From positions 1 through 50,969 of the forward strand of contig JAHHIB010000065.1 of assembly GCA_019359075.1 (NCBI GenBank): a stretch of DNA of 50,969 nucleotides. Reading direction: 5' to 3'. A program made the translations under genes and the position numbers. A model generated the notes under the pieces. That model saw only the letters and a list, made by a program, of their open reading frames with translations, did no database searches and was not told where the DNA came from. The stretch comes from Kalymmatonema hyalinum WJT4-NPBG1 (GTDB lineage Bacteria; Cyanobacteriota; Cyanobacteriia; Cyanobacteriales; Nostocaceae). Of the stretch, positions 44,902 to 50,969 are shown in pieces; within the stretch, counting starts at the first letter, position 1; each line of letters begins with the position of its first letter.

Positions 44902-45392
44902 ATGCGCGTTTGGATAAAATCTAGAGAGGACTTTAGAACTTATATCTAGTGGTGGAATGCTTTAACAGAACTCGGGTGGTTTTGAAAATTCTGTAAACAA
45001 GCCTTAATAATTCTATATTAACTCTTTATAGTTCAAGTGTTTTTTAGGAAACGAACCGCGAAGATGTTAAGGACGTAATGGATTGGATGTTCTGCTGGCA
45101 ACAGCGCCAGGAAACGCACTTTCGCTGCCGTATCGTGTCACATACACAAAAGACCATTCACTACAGCTTGCAGCACCGGTAGTGAACTGTGTAACTAGTA
45201 CAGAGCAGTAAAAGGTGATAAATTCAGCTTCGGGACAGGGTTTCGTTCTGCTTTGACAACCCTTCGGGTATCTCCTGCGCAGACGCTACGCGTACGCCCC
45301 AGGCATAGGGCTTACAGCATGATCTCACCACCTGCTTTCTCTGGACTCACCGTTTCATTGGAGCCGGAAAAATCCGGCAGCTTTCATTTATT
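44902..45392. other. Gap upstream of lipoprotein gene
   Basis: No gene is seen. Positions 45269-45300 (tatctcctgcgcagacgctacg and following bases) belong to the tctcc/gcgtagcg palindromic family. A short hairpin gccgga/tccggc with an AAAA loop (45363-45378) stands 14 bases before the lipoprotein start and might influence its translation. Confidence 0.5.
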
Positions 45393-45758
45393 ATGAAAAA
45401 TATTTTTCATATCACTTGTTTGCTCGCTCTATTGTGTTTACTTGGTTCGTGCTCCACATTTTATCGAACGGTTCAGATTAAGGATGTCAGCAAACCAGAA
45501 AAAATCACCCTCAGCAAACCACCATTACAAGAATATGTTTATCACATTAGTATTCAAGTTGCTGGCAAACTTGATGGCACGGCGAGCATTGCTTTAACTA
45601 TTGATGGCAAACCCAAACCCTATCTGTCAGAGAAAATGCATAACAGTGTGAATTTTCAATGGAAATCTGATTGGTATTCTGATGTAGCTGTTATCCAATA
45701 CAAACCAATTGATGTTAAATCTGGCAATTTTACCCTTTACTATCGCTTTCTTGGTTAA
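45393..45758 (+). CDS. Small predicted lipoprotein
   Basis: The 121-residue product starts with a typical lipoprotein signal (MKNIFHITCLLALLCLLGSC, lipobox LGSC with Cys at residue 20). The mature part is beta-rich, with YVYHISIQVAGKLDGTASIALTIDG and ending in FTLYYRFLG, suggesting one small beta-sandwich domain. No family is recognised. It stands alone between gaps. A stable hairpin lies 14 bases upstream of the ATG. Confidence 0.75.
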   Translation: MKNIFHITCLLALLCLLGSCSTFYRTVQIKDVSKPEKITLSKPPLQEYVYHISIQVAGKLDGTASIALTIDGKPKPYLSEKMHNSVNFQWKSDWYSDVAVIQYKPIDVKSGNFTLYYRFLG

Positions 45759-46038
45759 CACCACAATCGGGAAAAAATGTTAAATATTTTGAGGTTCTAA
45801 CTAAGCGTTATTTTTGAAAAAAAGGCAGATAACGCCATGAAAAATGCTGTTAATAGCTCTGAATTAACGGTTGTATTTGTGGTTTCATCTTCAAAAAAAA
45901 TGACTTTTGCATGAAGTCTATTAAATGTTAGCTCGGTCACACCTTCTGATTTCCAATATAATCAGTGATGAGGGAAAATACAAAAAGACTCATTTTATAG
46001 TTTCTGTGCATAATCTCAATTCAACATTCAATTAAACA

Positions 46039-47085
46039 ATGGCTACAAAAATTCCCGTCACCATCATCACCGGATTTTTAGGGAGTGGCAAAACCACCCT
46101 GATTCGTCACCTACTACAAAATAACCAGGGACGCCGCATTGCTGTCTTAGTCAATGAATTTGGAGAACTCGGTATTGATGGCGAATTGTTAAAATCCTGT
46201 CAAATTTGCCCAGAAGATGGTAGTGACAGTGATAACATCTTTGAATTAACCAATGGCTGCTTGTGCTGCACAGTGCAGGAAGAGTTTTTGCCTACAATGC
46301 AACAGCTGATCAAGCGCCGGGATAGCATAGACTGCATTTTGATTGAAACCTCTGGTTTAGCGTTGCCAAAACCACTCGTGAAGGCTTTTCGCTGGCATGA
46401 AATTCGCAACGCTGCTACGGTGGATGCTGTAATTACCGTGGTAGATTGTGCAGCAGTTGCAGCAGGGACATTTGCCAGCGATCCAGAAGCAGTGGAGGCG
46501 CAGCGGCAGGCAGATGATAGTCTAGAACACGAAACACCGTTGCAGGAATTGTTTGAAGACCAACTTGCTTGTGCGGACTTGGTGGTGTTGAATAAAAATG
46601 ATTTGGTCGATGGACAAACAAAGGCAAGAGTTGAGGAGTTCATTAAACAAGAGTTGCCTAGGGTTGTGAAGATTGTAGAGAGTTGTGAAGGTAAGCTTGA
46701 TCCGTCTATACTATTAGGATTCCAAGCCGCAGTCGAAGATAACCTAGACACCCGTCCTAGTCATCATGACACTGAAGAAGAACATGACCACGATGAAGAT
46801 ATTATCTCAACTCATGTGATTTTAAACCGTGCCTTTGACCCAGAAAAACTGCGGCATCAGTTGCAAACACTGGCACAACAGCAAGAAATTTACCGGATTA
46901 AGGGCTTTGTGGCGGTTCCCAACAAACCGATGCGCTTGGTGATGCAAGGCGTGGGAACTCGCGTTGAACAATTTTACGATCGCCCTTGGAAACCACAAGA
47001 AGCAAGGCAAACTCGTTTAGTTTTCATTGGTCGTGATTTGAACTCTTTTGAAATTGAGTCACAGCTAACAAGCCTAATAAATTAG
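46039..47085 (+). CDS. cobW: CobW/COG0523-family GTP-binding metal chaperone
   Basis: The 348-residue product is a G3E GTPase of the CobW group. The P-loop GFLGSGKTT (residues 12-20), the metal-binding CLCC motif (residues 74-77 in TNGCLCCTVQEEF), ETSGLALP and NKND are present. An acidic His-rich stretch (HHDTEEEHDHDED, near residue 242) may hold metal ions. The second domain begins ISTHVILNRAFDPEKLRHQL. An extra CxxC (SCQIC) lies near residue 54. COG0523 proteins deliver cobalt, zinc or other metals; the neighbours give no hint. The cobalamin name is conventional, and a zinc role is equally possible. Confidence 0.88.
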   Translation: MATKIPVTIITGFLGSGKTTLIRHLLQNNQGRRIAVLVNEFGELGIDGELLKSCQICPEDGSDSDNIFELTNGCLCCTVQEEFLPTMQQLIKRRDSIDCILIETSGLALPKPLVKAFRWHEIRNAATVDAVITVVDCAAVAAGTFASDPEAVEAQRQADDSLEHETPLQELFEDQLACADLVVLNKNDLVDGQTKARVEEFIKQELPRVVKIVESCEGKLDPSILLGFQAAVEDNLDTRPSHHDTEEEHDHDEDIISTHVILNRAFDPEKLRHQLQTLAQQQEIYRIKGFVAVPNKPMRLVMQGVGTRVEQFYDRPWKPQEARQTRLVFIGRDLNSFEIESQLTSLIN

Positions 47086-47097
47086 ATTTGGAAATTG

Positions 47098-47163
47098 AAC
47101 CACAGATGGACACAGATGGACAGAGATAATTTATCTGTATAATTCTCGTGTTTATCTGTAGTT
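47098..47163. repeat. Second copy of the aaccacag repeat
   Basis: The left half aaccacagatggacacagat is identical to 42976-42995. The right end, ctgtagtt, differs by one base from the first copy. It lies 13 bases after the cobW stop. Confidence 0.75.
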
Positions 47164-47215
47164 TATAATAATAAAATATTATTTTAGCTGTCTAGTTTGG
47201 CATTTTAATTTGTTT

Positions 47216-47680
47216 ATGTCTATCGTTCAAATTTTCAACGTTGCTAATATTTTCGTTTTGCCCTTTTGGGCATTAATGGTTTTCCTACCCAAATGGAAAG
47301 TGACACAAAGGGTTATGGAATCTTATATTCCTTTTGTACCCTTAGCAGCAGCGTATTTGTATTTGTTTATTACGAGTATTACACCAGAAAGTGCCCAAGC
47401 TTTCTCGAGTCCTGAGTTAGGAGTTATTGCCCAAGCTTTTGCAGATGAAAAAGTCACTGCAGCTGGTTGGATTCATTTTTTGACCTTGGATTTATTTACC
47501 GGACGCTATATTTATTTGGAAGGACAGAAAACAGGAGTTTGGACAATTCACTCGTTGGCACTTTGCTTGTTTGCTGGTCCTTTAGGATTACTTTCTCACA
47601 TTTTTACTTACTGGATAACAAAGAAACTTTTCCCGCGTGCTGAGGGTGAAGTCGCGGAAGTGGCAGAAAAAACAATTTAG
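47216..47680 (+). CDS. ABA4-like family membrane protein
   Basis: The 154-residue product has four membrane segments and matches the ABA4-like (DUF4281) family: FNVANIFVLPFWALMVFLPKW, ESYIPFVPLAAAYLYLF, then WIHFLTLDLFTGRYIYLEGQKTG and LALCLFAGPLGLLSHIFTYW. In Arabidopsis ABA4 is needed for neoxanthin synthesis. Cyanobacteria do not make neoxanthin, so a carotenoid link is only a suggestion. The ATG at 47216 is chosen over TTG at 47210. It follows a dispersed repeat after cobW. Confidence 0.82.
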   Translation: MSIVQIFNVANIFVLPFWALMVFLPKWKVTQRVMESYIPFVPLAAAYLYLFITSITPESAQAFSSPELGVIAQAFADEKVTAAGWIHFLTLDLFTGRYIYLEGQKTGVWTIHSLALCLFAGPLGLLSHIFTYWITKKLFPRAEGEVAEVAEKTI

Positions 47681-47869
47681 AACGCAGATTGGTATCAACA
47701 GATACTCAACAGTGACGGCTATACCGCAAATCAAGCCCCACAATGAACCAAAGGCATTGCGCGTGAAAGATTTAAACCATTATGTAAACTAAGAGGCAAA
47801 TCTCCTTTAATAGGAGAAAATAATTGAATAAAAATTCAAGTAATGGTCAAATAATGGTCAAAAATATGT

Positions 47870-48199
47870 ATGAGTCAAGTATTTGTATACGCCGAGTATC
47901 AAGTATCTATTCCTTTCAGTCAGATTGATTGGAAACCAGTCAATATAGAAATGAAAAAATTTCCAGGATTAAAATCCAAAACTTGGTTAAGCGGTGTAAA
48001 AACCAATACTGTTGGTGGTTTTTATGAATTTGATTCTGTGGAGAATGCACAAAATTATATTGATGCCTTGTTGATTCCATTCGCAAAACAGGTCAATGGA
48101 AATCTCACTGTGAAGCTTTTCGATGGTGATACAACCAAAGAAGCCAGTATAGGCATGAATTCTCCTTTCTATCTGACAGATTCTAATAAGAAAGAATGA
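47870..48199 (+). CDS. YdhR-like dimeric alpha-beta barrel protein
   Basis: The 109-residue product looks like the YdhR family of ferredoxin-like-fold proteins: FVYAEYQVSIPF, KFPGLKSKTWLSGVKTNTVGGFYEFDS and ENAQNYIDALLIPFAKQV match its strand and helix pattern. Some members are annotated as putative mono-oxygenases, without proof of activity. A hairpin leader (ctcctttaataggag, about 47810) precedes it, and a structured 3' region with a strong terminator follows. Confidence 0.7.
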   Translation: MSQVFVYAEYQVSIPFSQIDWKPVNIEMKKFPGLKSKTWLSGVKTNTVGGFYEFDSVENAQNYIDALLIPFAKQVNGNLTVKLFDGDTTKEASIGMNSPFYLTDSNKKE

Positions 48200-48268
48200 G
48201 GTGTAGGGTAACCATGCTTGAGAAGAAGACTATATCTTCTACTGCATAAGTCGATTTCACCTGCACCT
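48199..48268 (+). ncRNA. Structured RNA element after the ydhR-like gene
   Basis: Arms aggtgtagg (48199-48207) and cctgcacct (48260-48268) close a long hairpin that contains two inner helices (atgc/gcat and agaaga/tcttct). It is placed between a stop codon and a terminator, which fits a 3' UTR element or a small RNA. No known RNA family was recognised. Confidence 0.4.
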
Positions 48269-48303
48269 ATTCAAAGGTATATCTCTGTCTTATATTCTGT
48301 AGT

Positions 48304-48335
48304 CCCTTTATCTGTAGCTAAAGGGGTTTTGTTTT
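48304..48335 (+). terminator. Rho-independent terminator
   Basis: Arms cccttta (48304-48310) and taaaggg (48319-48325) with an eight-base loop are followed by ttttgtttt. It ends the ydhR-like transcript about 105 bases after the stop codon. Confidence 0.88.
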
Positions 48336-48431
48336 GAACCTCATTGCATCTTCACGCTTATTCGTGCCAAATGGTTTGCCAAGCGCTGATAAACTGTCCA
48401 CATTTGTACAAGTTCTGAGGGGCAAGTGAAG

Positions 48432-48650
48432 TCACGACGCTTTGGCGTTTCTATAGTCGGCATCTAACCAACAACGCGGTAAACTTTCACCAGAAGGAAA
48501 AACTAGATTTTCTTTTTTATAAGAATCAGCTTGTTGCTCTTCTTGACCTTCTTGTTGTTGTGCATGAACAACATCCTGATTAGGGTTGATCAATTCCTGA
48601 ACATCAATAACTTTCACTAATTCGCCACTATTTTTGAGTTGTAAAAGCAT
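48432..48650 (-). CDS. Small conserved hypothetical protein
   Basis: A frame of 72 residues starts MLLQLKNSGELVKVIDVQELINP, has a Gln/Glu-rich middle and ends VFPSGESLPRCWLDADYRN. I recall similar short proteins in other cyanobacteria with the same C-terminal PSGE.LPRCWLDADYR pattern, where they are of unknown function. An in-frame ATG at 48680 adds ten residues that look non-conserved. There are no membrane segments. Confidence 0.68.
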   Translation of the reverse strand: MLLQLKNSGELVKVIDVQELINPNQDVVHAQQQEGQEEQQADSYKKENLVFPSGESLPRCWLDADYRNAKAS

Positions 48651-48912
48651 ACAAATAGCCTCAATAAATTTACATGACAACTATGGCAAGTTTCCACAAA
48701 CTAGCCTGACATACACTCAGGGTGAATTGTTAAAACACCCTCATGTGAGAGATGCTATTAATAAAAATCACAAAATACAAAACTACAGTGTCTATCAGTT
48801 CTATCTTGTCTGCTGTTTTTTTCAGGTGTACTCATTATGGAACTGATACTTTGTTATTACTCCCTATTAAATAAAGACAGCAGCAAATTACGGGACGAGT
48901 AGAGCAATATAA

Positions 48913-49224
48913 TTACATATCCTGCTGATATTTTTCTAAAATATCTACTAGGTTGACCTGGCATTGCAAGGGTAGTAAATCAATCAGAGAAAGTTCTCTT
49001 CTTCCACCGCCAATTTTGACGGGAATAGATTCTAGGAGTTGTATAACTTCTTCTTCTTCGACTGGTTTACTGGCGGTAATTAAGGGATACACTTTTTCTG
49101 CAACTACAGTATGCAGCTTGGCATCCGATAAGTAAAGGTGCCACTTGGCAATATCTATATAAACATTTTCGCCAATTTCTGCTGCTAGGGCTTCCAGTAA
49201 TTCTGCAGTGTTAGTCTTAGCCAT
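48913..49224 (-). CDS. DUF3181 family protein
   Basis: The 103-residue product matches DUF3181, a cyanobacterial and plastid-related family: LLEALAAEIGENVYIDIAKWHLYLSDAKLHTVVAEKVYPL and GGGRRELSLIDLLPL. It is soluble, mixed helix and strand, and of unknown function. It stands alone, downstream of the 2TM protein gene on the same strand with a 115-base gap. Confidence 0.88.
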   Translation of the reverse strand: MAKTNTAELLEALAAEIGENVYIDIAKWHLYLSDAKLHTVVAEKVYPLITASKPVEEEEVIQLLESIPVKIGGGRRELSLIDLLPLQCQVNLVDILEKYQQDM

Positions 49225-49340
49225 AAAAATAATCCTATATAATGAGCGGCAACTCTCATCTCATAAGATATTATCGCTCAAATATCCAGGCTAACTCTAC
49301 CACCGCAAGTTACAATCGCCCTAGCCTGTGGTGTCCATCC

Positions 49341-49598
49341 TCAGGTGGATGTGGGTGGTGTTTGTGAGTAGTTGGCGATCGCCGAAATATAAATCAAATG
49401 TCCCAATAGTACTAAGCTCCAAACAGCTGTTAACCAAGGTAGCCACTCCCAAGTAGCTGAATTGAAGTTATGGAAAAACCACAAGCCAGAATTTATTGCT
49501 GCAAATATCGCCACATGAACGGCAAAATTCATCCGGTCATCTAACTTACGGTAAGCAGGGTCTTTGCGATCAGGTTCACGAGGCCAACGAGGCGGCAT
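49341..49598 (-). CDS. 2TM domain membrane protein
   Basis: The 85-residue product has two membrane helices (NFAVHVAIFAAINSGLWFFH and LPWLTAVWSLVLLGHLIYI) with the Trp-rich turn of the 2TM (PF13239-like) family between them. The N-terminus (PPRWPREPDRKDPAYRKLDDR) is basic and cytoplasmic. In other bacteria this domain is linked to histidine kinases, but the cyanobacterial stand-alone form has no known role. Confidence 0.82.
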   Translation of the reverse strand: MPPRWPREPDRKDPAYRKLDDRMNFAVHVAIFAAINSGLWFFHNFNSATWEWLPWLTAVWSLVLLGHLIYISAIANYSQTPPTST

Positions 49599-49761
49599 AA
49601 ATATTTATTACAGATTACAAGACAAGTGTCTCATTAATTTTAGAATTTTTTCGAGTGTCATTGATATCTGTGTGACAAATCTAGCAAGGTTTTCTGTCTG
49701 CTTACCTGTTGGGTTAGGTGGGTAATTTTATTCCACATTTCAAGTCAAATGTCAACACAGC

Positions 49762-50478
49762 CTAATACTCCTGTATCAGTGGATGAAGCATCACTTCATC
49801 GATAACGACGTGTGACGGTGTATTGAGTACATAAAAGATGGCATCTGCAACATCGTGTGCGCGAAGCCATCCTTGATGTGCCGGATCTCCCTGAGGTTGC
49901 GCATGAAATGATGTGTCAACCAGACCCGGAAAGATAGTGCTGACCTTAATGCCAAATCGTCGAACCTCCTTGCGCAAAGCCATTGAAAAGGCATCTTGAG
50001 CGAATTTTGTTGCACAATAAGCAGACCCTCCCTCAAAGACTCGTTTGGATACATCGGATGCAACTATCACAATCTGTCCGCGTCCTTGCTGCTTCATATG
50101 CGGTACGACCTCACGCGAAAACAGAAAGGTACCTGTGACGTTGGTATCAAACAGCTGCTGCCATTCGCTTAGAGAGTACTGTTCAACTTCGCCAAATCTT
50201 CCTATCCCTGCATTGTTCACAAGAATATCGATTGAACCGAAACGTTCAACGCAGTGTTGAACGGTGGAGGTGACAAAAGGTTCTGCTGCAACATCGCCGA
50301 CAAAGACTTCACACTCATGTCCCTGGCTTTGTAGGTGTGCTTTGAGTTCGCCTAAGAGTTCACTTGAGCGAGCAACTAAGGCAAAGCGAAGGGTATTGTG
50401 TGTTTCAAGCCTCGACACCAGGGCTCTCCCGATGCCTTTTGTGGCTCCTGTGATCAGAATTGTTTTCTCTTCTAGCAT
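49762..50478 (-). CDS. Short-chain dehydrogenase/reductase
   Basis: The 238-residue product is a classical SDR. The cofactor motif TGATKGIG (near residue 10), NNAGIG (near residue 88), the catalytic Ser in VIVASDVSK and the YxxxK motif YCATK (near residue 153) are all in order. The end of beta-strand 2 reads VARSSE, favouring NADPH. It acts on an unknown substrate in the cytoplasm. It starts 70 bases downstream of the monooxygenase fragment on the same strand. Confidence 0.9.
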   Translation of the reverse strand: MLEEKTILITGATKGIGRALVSRLETHNTLRFALVARSSELLGELKAHLQSQGHECEVFVGDVAAEPFVTSTVQHCVERFGSIDILVNNAGIGRFGEVEQYSLSEWQQLFDTNVTGTFLFSREVVPHMKQQGRGQIVIVASDVSKRVFEGGSAYCATKFAQDAFSMALRKEVRRFGIKVSTIFPGLVDTSFHAQPQGDPAHQGWLRAHDVADAIFYVLNTPSHVVIDEVMLHPLIQEY

Positions 50479-50548
50479 CAGTATGTTCCTTACATTCCCT
50501 AAAAAGAGCCGTCTTCAAGGAAGCTTTACCCAAGCCGTTAAGTGCTGG

Positions 50549-50845
50549 CTATCCGATCTCTCCTGTTGTCAGAGGTGTCATCGGCTGTAGCTTAGGTAGT
50601 CGTCCTTGAAGTTCTGCAAGCTTAACATTTGGCAGATGAGGTAACACAAGCTTTGCAAAATAATGGCATTCTTCAATCAAGGGGTAGCCGGAGAGAATGA
50701 ATGCTCGAATTCCCATATCCATATAACGATGTAGCCGTTCAAGTATCTGAGAGGGATTTCCCACCAGTGCTGCACCACATCCGGAACGCGCTCGTCCTAT
50801 TCCCATCCATAAGTTATTCTCTATGTAGTCGTCTTCGTCGCCAAG
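50549..50845 (-). pseudogene. C-terminal fragment of an LLM-class flavin monooxygenase
   Basis: The frame reads ENNLWMGIGRARSGCGAAL, then LVGNPSQILERLHRYMDMGIRAFILSGYP split by other residues, matching the C-terminal third of SsuD-like alkanesulfonate monooxygenases. Homology continues upstream of the only ATG (50806) as far as an in-frame TAG at 50848-50846, and the DNA beyond that point does not continue the family in any frame I can read. The N-terminal two thirds are therefore missing: this is a truncated remnant. An unrelated 42-codon frame lies upstream. Confidence 0.65.
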
Positions 50846-50969
50846 CTATCCGCTGATAAGTGGACAATGCTGGACATTGTGTACAAAACTGGATAGCCAG
50901 TCTTAGCCTGAATAGGGCTACGTTGTTGGGAAGCGTTAAAGTTCATACTCCAGGGTGCTTGCCAGCCCC

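Overview
The window comes from a cyanobacterium, most likely a filamentous Nostocales-type genome (Scytonema, Brasilonema, Tolypothrix or Nostoc-like). Reasons: HIP1 octamers (GCGATCGC) inside many genes; photosynthesis and chlorophyll genes (chlD, ftrC); a CmpABCD-type transporter and diflavin flavodiiron genes; a group 3 SigF-type sigma factor; several families restricted to or typical of cyanobacteria (DUF3285, DUF3181, DUF6679, ABA4-like); and intergenic DNA full of short palindromic repeats. I see no tRNA, rRNA, CRISPR array, phage or intact transposase gene.

Layout. 1-2968: five co-oriented small genes (membrane protein, YjbQ, Nif3 family, hypotheticals). 2969-6201: a repeat-containing gap, a solitary glycosyltransferase, a long gap with a terminator, a short possible gene and a DUF6679 gene. 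6288-14237 (minus strand): a beta-CASP-like metallo-hydrolase, a 40-residue membrane peptide, then the cluster prfB (with a programmed +1 frameshift) - DUF3285 - ybeY - dgkA - pabA/trpG - MBL-fold protein, and a DUF6671 gene. 14965-25730 (plus strand): cmpA-cmpB-cmpC-cmpD followed by flv4-like, an LCM-family methyltransferase, flv2-like and a PsiE-family membrane protein. 26071-29089: APC permease, DUF442-type phosphatase, PadR regulator, Bax-inhibitor-1 family protein. 29596-32568: sigF and chlD, convergent. 33210-35517: a DUF2600 (YtpB-like) terpene synthase with a geranylgeranyl-reductase-type flavoprotein. 35588-40078 (minus): a repeat-rich envelope-type protein, LptF/G, LptB and an LptA-like protein. 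40614-44901 (minus): DUF309, ftrC, DUF58 protein, typA. 45393-50845: lipoprotein, CobW GTPase, ABA4-like protein, YdhR-like protein, small conserved proteins, an SDR oxidoreductase and a fragment of a luciferase-like monooxygenase.

How genes work together. The strongest functional block is 14965-25730. In characterised cyanobacteria both bicarbonate uptake (Cmp) and the Flv2/Flv4 photosystem II electron outlet are induced by inorganic carbon limitation, so their adjacency suggests one low-carbon and photoprotection island, here with a methyltransferase between the flv genes. The second interesting block is the terpene synthase/reductase pair, a compact candidate terpenoid locus flanked by unrelated housekeeping genes. 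The lpt genes form an outer-membrane glycolipid export set whose downstream gene encodes an Asn/Gln/Pro-rich repeat protein.

Several families of short palindromic elements lie between genes, and one appears to sit in frame inside the DUF58 gene. Family assignments come from reading motifs and from memory of family sequences; no database search was possible.
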